A stretch of 64,000 bases of DNA from NCBI RefSeq assembly GCF_018982945.1, contig NZ_JABRXE010000001.1, positions 496,001 through 560,000 of the forward strand. Direction: 5' to 3'. The notes beneath the pieces are model-generated. The model saw only the letters and a program-made list of their open reading frames with translations. It made no database searches and was not told where the DNA came from. Positions 17,608 through 25,904 of this stretch are shown here, piece after piece (position 1 is the stretch's first letter; each line of letters begins with the position of its first letter). A program made the position numbers and the translations under genes. This DNA comes from Anaerostipes faecalis. GTDB taxonomy: Bacteria > Bacillota > Clostridia > Lachnospirales > Lachnospiraceae.

Positions 17608-19503
17608 TTAGCAAAGGGTTTCCCATTCTTCATACAATTCTTCCAGAGAATCAGTAATAGAAGCCTGCTCATTACCGAGCTCCATTAGTTTTGCAACATC
17701 TGTAGCAATTTCTGGCAGTGCCATTTGTTCTTCAATCTCAGACTGGCGTTCTTCTAGCTGTGTGATTTGTTCTTCGACTTTTTTTAGGCGATTTTCCTTT
17801 TTCCGCTGTTTTGCCTGAAGTTCTTTCTGCTGCTGCCAGTCAAGCTTGGATTCCGTGATTTCTTCTGCCGGGTTATTATCTGCAGTAATAATGGCTTCTT
17901 TTTCTTTTTGTTTTAAATAATCCTGATAATTACCAGTATAAGATGTCAATCCGCTATCAGAAATTTCAAGAATACGGGTAGATGTTTTGTTAATAAAATA
18001 GCGATCATGAGAAACGTAAAAAATTGTTCCTGTATAAGCGTTCATGGCAGATTCCAATATTTCTTTTGAATGGATATCCAAATGGTTTGTAGGCTCGTCC
18101 AGAATCAGAAAATTGGCATGAGAAAGCATTAGTTTTGCCAGAGATACACGCCCTTTTTCTCCTCCGCTTAAAGAAGATATCGGTCGAAAAACATCTTCTC
18201 CATAAAACAGAAATGCTGCCAGAGTATTTCGTATTTTTGTATTTGTAAGGTCTGGATATGAGTCGGATATTTCATCAAAAATTGTTTTTGAATCGTCCAG
18301 GTTATCTTGAGCCTGGTCATAATATCCGATAGATACACCAGCCCCAAGCTGAATCAGACCACTGTTTTTACTGATCTTTTTACATATGATTTTCAATAAT
18401 GTTGTTTTTCCAGTACCATTTGGTCCGATCAGAGCAACACGTTCACCTCTAAAAATATTACAGCTGATATGATCAAACAGAGGCTTTGAGCCGAATGATT
18501 TTTTCACATCTTTTAATGTCAGAACATCATTACCGCTGATTACTTCAGGTTCAATGATAAGACGCATATCAGAATTATATTCCATTGGTTTCTCAAGAAT
18601 TTCCATCTTATTTAAGGCTTTTTCGCGACTTTCAGCACGTCGAATGGATTTTTCGCGATTAAATTGCTTTAGTTTTTTGATAACTTCCTGCTGGTGTTTA
18701 ATTTCCTGCTGCTGATTTTCATATTCCTTTTGGCGGATAGCTTTGATCTGATCTCGTTTTTGAATAAATTGAGAATAATTTCCATCAAAAAGCATAGATT
18801 TTCCCAGTTCGATTTCCATAACTTTGTTGACAATCTTGTCAAGAAAATAGCGGTCATGGGATACGATAATCACCGCTCCGTTATAATGGGACAGGTAATT
18901 TTCCAGCCATCGAATGGATTCTACATCCAGATGATTGGTAGGCTCGTCCAGTAATAAAACATCAGGATTTTTCAATAGAAGTTTTCCGAGGGCTACACGT
19001 GTCATTTGCCCTCCTGATAATGTACTGATCTGTTTCTGGAAATCTTCTTCACAAAATCCAAGTCCTTTTAAAATCCCGGTAATTTCACTTTTGTATGCAA
19101 ATCCATTTAACTGTTCAAAACGATGGGTGGCATTGGTATATTGTTTCATTTTCTGCTCAAGTTCTTCACCACTTAAATGTTGCATTTCGTGTTCGCATGT
19201 TCGCATTTCATGGTCCAGTTCAATTATTTCCTGCTTTACGGAAAGCAGTTCATCAAAGATTGTATGGTGAAAGCTATGATTCTGATGCTGTGCCAGATAT
19301 CCTAGAGATGTATCTTTTTTCATGGATACTTCTCCGTCATCTGCACTTATTTCTCCAACGAGAATTTTTAATAATGTGGATTTTCCTGCACCGTTATATC
19401 CGATAATCGCCAGTCGGTCATTTTCATTTAAGTGGAATGAAATATTCTGTAAAACAGGTTTTTCGACAAATGTTTTACAAATATTCTGGCATGATAAAAT
19501 CAT
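17608..19503 (-). CDS. ABC-F family ATPase (YdiF/Uup-like)
   Basis: Soluble protein with two ABC ATPase domains and no membrane segments. ABC-F proteins act on the ribosome E site, rescuing or regulating translation; some give antibiotic resistance. The 631 residues have Walker A GYNGAGKST (35-43), signature LSGGQMTR and LLLLDEPTNHLD in the first half. GPNGTGKTT, LSGGEKGRVS and FLILDEPTNHLD mark the second half. A charged linker joins them and a C-terminal coiled coil rich in Lys and Glu (about residues 540-631) follows, as in Uup/YdiF. No antibiotic-resistance leader peptide or attenuator is visible, so a housekeeping role is favoured. Confidence 0.95.
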   Translation of the reverse strand: MILSCQNICKTFVEKPVLQNISFHLNENDRLAIIGYNGAGKSTLLKILVGEISADDGEVSMKKDTSLGYLAQHQNHSFHHTIFDELLSVKQEIIELDHEMRTCEHEMQHLSGEELEQKMKQYTNATHRFEQLNGFAYKSEITGILKGLGFCEEDFQKQISTLSGGQMTRVALGKLLLKNPDVLLLDEPTNHLDVESIRWLENYLSHYNGAVIIVSHDRYFLDKIVNKVMEIELGKSMLFDGNYSQFIQKRDQIKAIRQKEYENQQQEIKHQQEVIKKLKQFNREKSIRRAESREKALNKMEILEKPMEYNSDMRLIIEPEVISGNDVLTLKDVKKSFGSKPLFDHISCNIFRGERVALIGPNGTGKTTLLKIICKKISKNSGLIQLGAGVSIGYYDQAQDNLDDSKTIFDEISDSYPDLTNTKIRNTLAAFLFYGEDVFRPISSLSGGEKGRVSLAKLMLSHANFLILDEPTNHLDIHSKEILESAMNAYTGTIFYVSHDRYFINKTSTRILEISDSGLTSYTGNYQDYLKQKEKEAIITADNNPAEEITESKLDWQQQKELQAKQRKKENRLKKVEEQITQLEERQSEIEEQMALPEIATDVAKLMELGNEQASITDSLEELYEEWETLC

Positions 19504-19620
19504 AAGTCAATAACTCCTTCTATTATATAAAATATTATTTTCAATGAAGACACTAGAATTCAGAATATCATATTTTCATATAAAATGGAATAATTTTCAT
19601 TTGGAAACTAATGAGAAAGA

Positions 19621-19649
19621 TTGACAGTTATTAGACAATCTTATATAAT
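19621..19649 (+). promoter_or_regulatory. Sigma-A promoter of the rex-acpS-nnr-alr operon
   Basis: A consensus TTGACA at 19621-19626 and TATAAT at 19644-19649 with a 17-base spacer lie 32 bases before the rex start codon. No Rex-type operator palindrome was recognised next to it. Confidence 0.85.
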
Positions 19650-19680
19650 TAAAATAGAAATAAAGTTTGGAGGAAATAAA

Positions 19681-20331
19681 ATGGGAAATACAAATAAAAA
19701 TATTTCATCAGCTGTAATAAAACGTCTTCCAAGATATTTCCGATATCTTGGTGCATTAAAGGCAAAAAATATTACCAGAATTTCTTCTAAGGAACTGAGT
19801 GAACGTATGATGGTAACAGCATCTCAGATACGCCAGGATTTAAATAATTTTGGAGGATTTGGACAACAGGGCTACGGATATAATGTGGAAAATCTGTACA
19901 CCGAAATTGGAAAAATTTTAGGGCTGGATAAGAGAAATGATATGATTATTGTCGGAGCAGGAAACCTGGGACAGGCCCTTGCGAATTATCAGTCATTCAA
20001 TGAAGATTATGGATACAAAGTAATGGCGTTATTTGATGTCAATCCAAAACTGATAGGTATTTCTGTTCGTGGAGTTAAAGTGCTGGATATTGATGATATG
20101 GAAGATTATATCAAACACCATAATATCAAGATTGCAGCATTGACACTTCCAAAAGACCAGGCTCCAAGTATAGCTAAAAAGATGGTTGAATGGGGTATTC
20201 GAGGATTTTGGAACTTCGCTCCAGTGGATTTGCATCTTCCGGAAAATGTTACAGTAGAAAATGTACATCTTGCTGAAAGTTTAATGACATTGACTTACAA
20301 TATACATAATCGGGAAGAGAATGGAGAGTAA
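19681..20331 (+). CDS. rex: Rex, redox-sensing transcriptional repressor
   Basis: Senses the NADH/NAD+ ratio and represses fermentation and anaerobic genes when NADH is low. The 216 residues have an N-terminal winged helix (LPRYFRYLGALKAKNITRIS, then SQIRQDLNNFGGFGQQGYGY) and a Rossmann domain with IIVGAGNLGQALA near residue 85. The C-terminal helix is swapped between dimer subunits. The start follows GGAGG at 19669; the frame is open upstream to the promoter, but a longer start would lie inside that promoter. It is first in an operon with acpS, nnr and alr. Confidence 0.97.
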   Translation: MGNTNKNISSAVIKRLPRYFRYLGALKAKNITRISSKELSERMMVTASQIRQDLNNFGGFGQQGYGYNVENLYTEIGKILGLDKRNDMIIVGAGNLGQALANYQSFNEDYGYKVMALFDVNPKLIGISVRGVKVLDIDDMEDYIKHHNIKIAALTLPKDQAPSIAKKMVEWGIRGFWNFAPVDLHLPENVTVENVHLAESLMTLTYNIHNREENGE

Positions 20332-20336
20332 GAAAG

Positions 20337-20699
20337 ATGATTGTCGGGATAGGAACAGATCTGGTAGAAATCAGCAGGATTCAGAAAATGATCTCAAGGC
20401 ATAAAACTCTGAATCGAATATTTACGACAAATGAATTATCCGATGCAAATAATAATGCTACGACTTTAGCTGGTAATTTTGCTGTAAAGGAAGCCGTTTC
20501 CAAAGTATTTGGGACCGGCTTTTTCGGTGTAGAAGCAAATGAGATAGAAGTACTTAGAGATCATAAAGGTAAACCATATGTAAAATTGTATGGACAGGCA
20601 GAAAAAATGGCGGAAAATCTTAAAATTGAAAAAATTCATATTTCCATTACAAATACAGGGAAATATACACAGGCATTTGCGATAGGAGAGTGCTTATGA
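20337..20699 (+). CDS. acpS: AcpS, holo-[acyl-carrier-protein] synthase
   Basis: Transfers 4'-phosphopantetheine from CoA to acyl carrier protein, activating fatty-acid synthesis. The 120 residues are the typical length. The magnesium-binding GIGTDLVEISRI (residues 4-15) and the FAVKEAVSKVFGTG motif near residue 48 are intact, as is HISITNTGKYTQAFAI at the end. It starts 5 bases after rex and ends in an ATGA overlap with the next gene, so translation is coupled. Confidence 0.97.
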   Translation: MIVGIGTDLVEISRIQKMISRHKTLNRIFTTNELSDANNNATTLAGNFAVKEAVSKVFGTGFFGVEANEIEVLRDHKGKPYVKLYGQAEKMAENLKIEKIHISITNTGKYTQAFAIGECL

Positions 20700-22210
20700 A
20701 ATATGTTTTGACAAATAAAGAAATGCAGGATATTGATAGAAAAACTATTGATCAAATAGGAATTCCGGGCTTAGTGTTAATGGAGAGAGCTTCAGAGGCT
20801 GTGGCAAATGTGGTGAAAGAATATGCGAAAAAAGAAAGTCGTATTTTGATAATTGCAGGTACAGGAAATAATGGAGGAGATGCACTGGCTGCGGCAAGGA
20901 TTCTCCTTGAACAGAAATATAGGATAGATTTTACTGTTGTTGGAAATGTAGAAAAGGCTTCAAAAGATTTAAAACTGCAACTTTCAATTTTAGAAAATCT
21001 AGGATTTTATCCTGTTGATGATGTGAAATATGAAAAATATGATTTTTTGGTTGAAGGAATCTTTGGTGTGGGTCTATCAAGAGAAGTAGGAGGCATTTTC
21101 AAAGAGGTAATTCAACAGATTAATCAGTCTGGAAAGAAAGTTATTTCCATTGATATTCCTTCTGGAATCAGCGGAGACAGCGGGAAAGTTCTTGGCTGTG
21201 CAGTGAATGCTGATGTAACAGTGACATTTGGAGGATTAAAAAGAGGTCATTTGCTGTATCCGGGCAAAGATTATTGTGGTAATACAAAACTGGTATCTAT
21301 TGGATTTCATGATCAGACCATACAAGAATATGCAAGTGCCTTTACATTTGCGGATGAAAGGAATATAATGCCGCCGAGGGCCAATGATTCCAATAAAGGA
21401 ACTTATGGTAAAATCCTTATGATAACAGGTAATGAAACCATGTCAGGAGCAGCGGCTTTTGCAGGAGAAGCTGCTTTAAGAATGGGAGCCGGACTGGTAA
21501 AGATTCTTTCTGACGAATCAAACCGAGGAATATTACAAACAAGGCTGCCAGAGTGCCTTTTTGGAACAAGAAACCAGCTGAAAGAATCTTTGGAATGGTG
21601 TGACTGTATTTTGTTTGGACCGGGAATCGGGGTATCAGAACAGACCAGAGATATGCTGCAGTATATAATGGAGCATGGGAAAAAGCCATTGATCATCGAT
21701 GCAGATGGGTTGAATACTATCAGCAGGTATCAAATGGATGTACAATATGAATACGGTCTTATTTTGACACCTCATCTTATGGAAGGTGCCAGACTGTTGT
21801 CAAAGCCGCTGGAAGAAATAAAAAAAGATATCTGTCAGGCAGCAGAGGACATTGCCCGAAAGTACCATGGAACGGCTGTGTTAAAAGATGCAGCAACAGT
21901 AGTGACAGAAAAATCTCATTTGCTATATATCAATCAAAGTGGAAATCATGGAATGGCAACAGGCGGAAGCGGAGATGTTCTGGCTGGAATGATTGCCGGG
22001 CTTCTTGGTTCTGGAATGTCTTCCTATGAGGCAGCCATAAAGGGTGTGTATCTTCATGGACTTGCAGGAAATGCCGCAAGAGATGAAAAGGGTCCATATA
22101 GCATGATAGCGTCAGATATTTTAAAACACATAAAAGATGTAACAGGAGGAGAATATGAATCAGTATTACCGGGTGCATGCAGTTATCGATCTGGATGCAA
22201 TCTGCAATAA
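20696..22210 (+). CDS. nnr: Nnr, bifunctional NAD(P)H-hydrate epimerase / ADP-dependent dehydratase
   Basis: Repairs NADH and NADPH damaged by hydration. The N-terminal epimerase domain (about residues 1-215) has IAGTGNNGGDALAAAR and IDIPSGISGDSGK. The C-terminal ribokinase-like dehydratase domain (about 220-495) has LMITGNETMSGAAAFAGEA, ADGLNTI and the GGSGDVLAGMIAGLL nucleotide motif. The 504-residue length fits a full fusion protein. AGGAG lies 6 bases before ATG 20696, which overlaps the acpS stop as ATGA. The last 56 bases overlap alr in another frame, so the C-terminal tail is unlikely to be conserved. Confidence 0.95.
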   Translation: MKYVLTNKEMQDIDRKTIDQIGIPGLVLMERASEAVANVVKEYAKKESRILIIAGTGNNGGDALAAARILLEQKYRIDFTVVGNVEKASKDLKLQLSILENLGFYPVDDVKYEKYDFLVEGIFGVGLSREVGGIFKEVIQQINQSGKKVISIDIPSGISGDSGKVLGCAVNADVTVTFGGLKRGHLLYPGKDYCGNTKLVSIGFHDQTIQEYASAFTFADERNIMPPRANDSNKGTYGKILMITGNETMSGAAAFAGEAALRMGAGLVKILSDESNRGILQTRLPECLFGTRNQLKESLEWCDCILFGPGIGVSEQTRDMLQYIMEHGKKPLIIDADGLNTISRYQMDVQYEYGLILTPHLMEGARLLSKPLEEIKKDICQAAEDIARKYHGTAVLKDAATVVTEKSHLLYINQSGNHGMATGGSGDVLAGMIAGLLGSGMSSYEAAIKGVYLHGLAGNAARDEKGPYSMIASDILKHIKDVTGGEYESVLPGACSYRSGCNLQ

Positions 22211-23315
22211 TATAAACGAAGTAAAAAGAGTAATAGGACCAGATGTAAAAGTTATGCCAGTTATTAAAGCTGACGGATATGGACATGGAGCAGTGCCTAT
22301 TGCAAAAGCCTTAAATGAAATTGGTGTAGATGCATTTGCAGTTGCCATCATTGAAGAAGGAATTACTCTTAGAAATCATGGAATTAAACAGCCTATCGTA
22401 ATTTTAGGATATACCTCTGAGTATCAATATGGTGCTTTGATTCAATATGAAATCCAGCCAACGGTATTTTGTTATGAAATGGCAGAATCCTTGTCAAAAA
22501 TAGCAGTTGCACTGGGAAAAGATGCAAAAGTGCATATTAAACTTGATACTGGAATGAATCGCATTGGATTTAAGCCTACAAAAGAATCTCTGGAAACTGT
22601 TATAAAGATCTCTAAGCTTCCTAATATTAAAATTGAAGGTATTTTTACACATTTTGCCTGTGCAGATGAAGAAAATAAGGATTCTGCAAAAAAACAAAAA
22701 GCTGAATATGATAAATTTATAGGGTGGCTGGAAGAACAGAATATTGATATTCCGGTTAAACATGTTTCCAACAGCGCTTCCATTATTGATATGGATCAGT
22801 GGAGAATGGATATGGTACGTTCAGGTATTATTACCTATGGTTTATATCCGTCAGAAGAAGTGGCTAAGGATGTCTTAAATTTAAAACCGGCTATGTCCTT
22901 AAAGACACATATTGTACATGTAAAGGAAGTGGAACCTGGTGAAGGAGTCAGCTATAATCATACGTTTATTACAAAAAGAAAAACAAAGATTGCTACAATT
23001 CCAGTTGGATATGCGGATGGATATCCAAGAGCTTTGTCTTCCAAAGGACGGGTTTTGATACATGGACAGTATGCTCCGATTATCGGAAGAATCTGTATGG
23101 ATCAGTTTATGGTAGATGTAACAGATATTGAAGGAGTATCTGTTATGGATGATGTCACCTTAGTTGGAAATGATGGCGAAAACCATATTTCTGTTGAAGA
23201 AGTTGCAAATATGGCAGGATCATTCAACTATGAATTTGTTTGTGGCATAAGTAAGAGAGTACCAAGAGTCTATATTCAGAACGGTGAGATGAAAGAAGCC
23301 ATTGAATATATGTAA
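22155..23315 (+). CDS. alr: Alr, alanine racemase
   Basis: PLP enzyme interconverting L- and D-alanine for peptidoglycan. The 386 residues carry the PLP lysine Lys38 in PVIKADGYGHGA, the catalytic Tyr near residue 267 in GVSYNHTF, and the GRICMDQFMVDVT block. ACAGGAGG precedes the ATG. It starts 56 bases inside nnr. In Bacillus alr is followed by mazE and mazF; here only a mazF follows, 128 bases on. Confidence 0.97.
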   Translation: MNQYYRVHAVIDLDAICNNINEVKRVIGPDVKVMPVIKADGYGHGAVPIAKALNEIGVDAFAVAIIEEGITLRNHGIKQPIVILGYTSEYQYGALIQYEIQPTVFCYEMAESLSKIAVALGKDAKVHIKLDTGMNRIGFKPTKESLETVIKISKLPNIKIEGIFTHFACADEENKDSAKKQKAEYDKFIGWLEEQNIDIPVKHVSNSASIIDMDQWRMDMVRSGIITYGLYPSEEVAKDVLNLKPAMSLKTHIVHVKEVEPGEGVSYNHTFITKRKTKIATIPVGYADGYPRALSSKGRVLIHGQYAPIIGRICMDQFMVDVTDIEGVSVMDDVTLVGNDGENHISVEEVANMAGSFNYEFVCGISKRVPRVYIQNGEMKEAIEYM

Positions 23316-23378
23316 GAATATGTCGATTGGTTCCGGTATTAAAGATTTTTTAAAATCAAAAGTTTTTTTTGAATACTT

Positions 23379-23407
23379 TTGAAAGAAAAGAGAATACTCT
23401 TCATAAA
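23379..23407 (+). promoter_or_regulatory. Weak candidate promoter for mazF
   Basis: TTGAAA (23379-23384) and CATAAA (23402-23407) with a 17-base spacer lie 36 bases before the mazF start. The match is modest, and read-through from alr is equally likely. Confidence 0.3.
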
Positions 23408-23443
23408 ATAATAAAAAGAAAGAAATGGAGAGTGTGATAGCTT

Positions 23444-23791
23444 ATGGTAATTAAGCGAGGAGATATATTTTATGCTGATTTGAGACCTGTTATCGGATCT
23501 GAACAAGGTGGAATTCGCCCAGTAATCATTTTGCAGAATGATGCCGGAAACAGGTACAGCCCAACGGTAATTTGCGCAGCCATTACAAGTAAGATGAATA
23601 AGGCAAAGCTACCAACTCATGTGCCGCTGGACTGCAGAAGATGTCAGCTGGAAAAGGATTCGGTCATTCTGCTGGAACAAATTCGAACAATAGATAAAAG
23701 CAGACTTCGGGAAAAGGTCTGTCACCTGAGCTGTTCTTTTTTGGACCAGGTGGATCGAGCATTACGAATCAGTCTGAGTCTTGATACATAA
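23444..23791 (+). CDS. mazF: MazF/PemK-family endoribonuclease, without an adjacent antitoxin gene
   Basis: Sequence-specific mRNA ribonuclease of type II toxin-antitoxin systems. The 115 residues match the NdoA/MazF length. The N-terminal [20 protein letters not shown], the RPVIILQND strand holding the catalytic Arg region, and ICAAITSK with the catalytic Thr region are present, so it looks intact. The 128 bases between alr and mazF hold no ribbon-helix-helix antitoxin frame on either strand, and the next gene is a CBS protein. In Bacillus the antitoxin sits exactly in that gap. It may be controlled by an unlinked antitoxin or may have lost toxicity. Confidence 0.9.
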   Translation: MVIKRGDIFYADLRPVIGSEQGGIRPVIILQNDAGNRYSPTVICAAITSKMNKAKLPTHVPLDCRRCQLEKDSVILLEQIRTIDKSRLREKVCHLSCSFLDQVDRALRISLSLDT

Positions 23792-23801
23792 TGTGGGAAC
23801 A

Positions 23802-23830
23802 TTGACCTTTTTCTGCGAAAATGGTATATT
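23802..23830 (+). promoter_or_regulatory. Sigma-A promoter for the CBS protein and yebC
   Basis: TTGACC at 23802-23807 and TATATT at 23825-23830 are 17 bases apart, 66 bases before the CBS-protein start codon. Confidence 0.65.
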
Positions 23831-23844
23831 TATCTAAATCTTAC

Positions 23845-23865
23845 TTTTGGTAACCGATACCAAAA
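23845..23865 (+). promoter_or_regulatory. Perfect 8-bp palindrome just downstream of the promoter
   Basis: TTTTGGTA (23845-23852) and TACCAAAA (23858-23865) flank ACCGA, directly after the predicted transcription start. It could be an operator or a 5' UTR hairpin. The following AATTAATTTTT is T-rich, so an attenuator is also possible. Confidence 0.45.
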
Positions 23866-23895
23866 ATTAATTTTTGCAAGAAGGAGAAAATAATT

Positions 23896-24849
23896 ATGGG
23901 AGAAATGAATGCCTCGATGCTATTGATTTTGATACTGGCAGCTGCAGTAATAGGATTTGCACTGGGGTGTATTTTTTGGAAGCAAAAAGACAGTTTAAAA
24001 GAACAAAAAAAGAAAGTAAAAGCTTCTGAACAGGAACATGACGAAGAAGAGGATAATGAATTTGAAGAAGAAATCATGAATATTGTCAATGAAGGTCATG
24101 AGCAGGGGGCAATTCTGGAAGATGAAGCAAAAATGATAACAAATATTTTTGAATTTGGAGATAAGGATGTCACAGATGTAATGACATCAAGAAAGAAGAT
24201 TTCAGCAATTGATGTTTCCATGCCTATTGAAAAGGCTTTAAACTATATGATTGATGAACCTTATTCCAGATACCCATTGTATGAAGATGATATTGATAAT
24301 ATCATTGGAGTTTTATATTTAAAAGATGTTATGGATGCATATTTAAATAAAAGAAAAGAAAAGCTTTCTGAGATTGCCAGGGAGCCATTTTATGTGCATC
24401 AAACCATGAATTTGTCTGATTTATTCCAGGAAATGCAGACAAAGAAAATTCACATGGCTATTATTATCGATGAATACAGCCAGACCGAAGGAATTGTATC
24501 TATGGAGGATATGCTGGAGGTTATTGTAGGAAATATTTTGGATGAGTATGATGTTGAGGATAAGGATATTACCAAGCTTGGATGGGCGGATCTTTATCTT
24601 ATGCGAGGAAGCACTCGACTGGAAGAAGTTGAAGAATTATTAAATATAGAATTTCATACAGATGATATTGAAACACTAAATGGCTTTTTAATTGATCAGC
24701 TGGGACATTTACCAGAAGACAATGAAGAAATAGAAATCATTTACGAAGGATATTCATTCAAATCTGTAGATATCCATGAAAAAATGATTAAACAGGTAAA
24801 AGTAGAAAAAAGGAAAAGGAAGGAAGATACAGATGTCAGGACACAGTAA
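23896..24849 (+). CDS. CBS-pair/CorC_HlyC-domain membrane-anchored protein lacking the DUF21 channel domain
   Basis: The 317 residues contain one N-terminal membrane helix (about residues 6-27), an acidic linker, a CBS domain pair ([16 protein letters not shown] to [19 protein letters not shown], about 90-220) and a C-terminal CorC_HlyC transporter-associated domain (about 235-305). Relatives are CNNM/CorC-type magnesium or cobalt transport proteins, but those carry a four-helix DUF21 domain that is missing here. It may act as a regulatory partner that senses nucleotides through its CBS pair. The last 17 bases overlap yebC. Confidence 0.85.
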   Translation: MGEMNASMLLILILAAAVIGFALGCIFWKQKDSLKEQKKKVKASEQEHDEEEDNEFEEEIMNIVNEGHEQGAILEDEAKMITNIFEFGDKDVTDVMTSRKKISAIDVSMPIEKALNYMIDEPYSRYPLYEDDIDNIIGVLYLKDVMDAYLNKRKEKLSEIAREPFYVHQTMNLSDLFQEMQTKKIHMAIIIDEYSQTEGIVSMEDMLEVIVGNILDEYDVEDKDITKLGWADLYLMRGSTRLEEVEELLNIEFHTDDIETLNGFLIDQLGHLPEDNEEIEIIYEGYSFKSVDIHEKMIKQVKVEKRKRKEDTDVRTQ

Positions 24850-25561
24850 ATTTGCAAACATTAAGCACAAAAAAGAAAAAAATGATGCAAAGAAAGGAAA
24901 AATCTTTACAGTAATCGGTAGAGAAATTGCTGTTGCAGTAAAAGAAGGAGGACCAGATCCAGATAATAACAGCAGACTTCGTGATGTAATTGCAAAGGCA
25001 AAAGCAAATAATATGCCAAATGACACTATCGAACGTGGAATTAAAAAAGCAGCAGGAGATGCTGATTCTGTTAATTATGAACAGATTACATATGAAGGAT
25101 ACGGACCAAGCGGAGTAGCTATTATCGTTGCAACATTAACAGATAATAAAAACCGTACAGCTTCAAACGTTAGAAATGCTTTTACAAAAGGAAATGGAAA
25201 TGTAGGAACACCAGGATGTGTATCTTATATGTTTGAGAAAAAAGGACAGATCATTATTGACAAAGAAGAATGCGAAATGGAATCAGATGATTTAATGATG
25301 ATCGCACTGGATGCAGGAGCAGAAGATTTTGTTGAAGAAGAAGACAGTTTTGAAGTATTAACAACACCAGATGATTTCAGCACTGTGCGTGAAGCATTAG
25401 AAGCAGAAGGAATTCCGATGGCAGATGCCAATGTAACCATGATTCCAGGAACAATGGTAGAATTAACCAGTGAAGAAGACATCAAAAACATCCAGAAGAC
25501 ACTGGATTTACTTGATGAAGACGATGACGTTCAAGAAGTATATCACAACTGGGACGAGTAA
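24833..25561 (+). CDS. YebC/PmpR-family protein (TACO1 homologue)
   Basis: The 242 residues begin [20 protein letters not shown], the family hallmark, with [18 protein letters not shown] and the [17 protein letters not shown]-like block in the second domain. The family was described as transcriptional regulators; later work assigns YebC and its mitochondrial homologue TACO1 to ribosome function at proline stretches. It starts 17 bases inside the CBS gene. The stop codon directly borders the palindromic array at 25561-25926, which supplies its 3' untranslated region and terminator. Confidence 0.95.
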   Translation: MSGHSKFANIKHKKEKNDAKKGKIFTVIGREIAVAVKEGGPDPDNNSRLRDVIAKAKANNMPNDTIERGIKKAAGDADSVNYEQITYEGYGPSGVAIIVATLTDNKNRTASNVRNAFTKGNGNVGTPGCVSYMFEKKGQIIIDKEECEMESDDLMMIALDAGAEDFVEEEDSFEVLTTPDDFSTVREALEAEGIPMADANVTMIPGTMVELTSEEDIKNIQKTLDLLDEDDDVQEVYHNWDE

Positions 25562-25605
25562 TTTTGCGCAAGCAGAACACGAAGTGTTGTATTTGCAGGC
25601 AAAAT
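25561..25605 (+). repeat. Palindromic element A, directly at the yebC stop codon
   Basis: An outer stem ATTTTGC (25561-25567) / GCAAAAT (25599-25605) encloses GCAA/TTGC and a hairpin AACAC-GAA-GTGTT (25576-25588). It begins at the last base of the yebC stop codon. The GAA triloop recurs in element B. Not a terminator, as no T-run follows. Confidence 0.6.
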
Positions 25606-25620
25606 TACGAGGAACCATAA

Positions 25621-25684
25621 TTGATTTCCTGTCTCGGTGTACCGAGCACTGCGAAGCAGGGGAGCGAAGCGAACAGGAAATCAA
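25621..25684 (+). repeat. Palindromic element B, cloverleaf-like with GAA triloops
   Basis: A perfect 12-bp outer stem, TTGATTTCCTGT (25621-25632) / ACAGGAAATCAA (25673-25684), closes three internal hairpins. They are CTCGGT-GT-ACCGAG (25633-25646), CTGC-GAA-GCAG (25649-25659) and the minimal GCGAAGC (25664-25670). GCGAAGC is known as an exceptionally stable DNA mini-hairpin. The whole folds as a compact four-way junction in DNA or RNA. No coding frame is evident. Confidence 0.65.
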
Positions 25685-25713
25685 GAATCGGGGAAGTTAA
25701 AAAATTAGCTCAT

Positions 25714-25743
25714 AATCAGGTGTGCTTTGCGCACCTGATTTTT
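25714..25743 (+). terminator. Strong intrinsic terminator after yebC
   Basis: A 12-bp stem (25714-25725 with 25729-25740, core AATCAGGTG/CACCTGATT) with a TTT loop runs into five T residues. It presumably ends the CBS-yebC transcript, with elements A and B inside the 3' UTR. Confidence 0.85.
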
Positions 25744-25748
25744 GCATG

Positions 25749-25838
25749 GTATATCAGATGAGGGATGACTCCCGCCTCTGTAGGCGGTGAGCAACAATTA
25801 TGTATCAGTGGTGGGTTTCAATTCCCCATCTGATATAC
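25749..25838. ncRNA. Palindromic element C, candidate structured RNA or mobile repeat
   Basis: The ends GTATATCAGATG (25749-25760) and CATCTGATATAC (25827-25838) are perfectly complementary over 12 bp, extended by GGG/CCC after a single bulged A. Inside is a second strong hairpin, CTC-CCGCCT (25769-25777) with AGGCGG-T-GAG (25782-25791) around CTGT. The left part can also form GGGA-TGAC-TCCC. It lies beyond the yebC terminator, so it is not simply that gene's 3' UTR. I do not recognise a known RNA family. It is not a tRNA: no anticodon arm of standard geometry fits. Confidence 0.45.
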
Positions 25839-25851
25839 GCTCCGCGAGGAT

Positions 25852-25904
25852 GCGCAGGAATTCGGATTGGAAGTATGTCTGCTATGCAGACCCGAATTCC
25901 GCGC
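25852..25904. repeat. Palindromic element D
   Basis: GCGC plus GGAATTCGG (25857-25865) pairs with CCGAATTCC (25892-25900) plus GCGC, one A bulged. The interior holds GTCTGC-TAT-GCAGAC (25877-25891). It follows element C by 13 bases. Confidence 0.55.

Noticed and set aside
25749-25838. A CRISPR repeat, because the minus strand reads GGGGAATTGAAAC, like the 3' end of some type I-B repeats
   Set aside because: Only one copy is present, no spacer-repeat periodicity exists and no cas gene lies in the window.
25749-25838. A tRNA or selenocysteine tRNA, because of a long closing stem and GGGTTTCAATTCCC
   Set aside because: The closing stem is 12-15 bp, there is no anticodon arm of proper geometry and no CCA-proximal discriminator.
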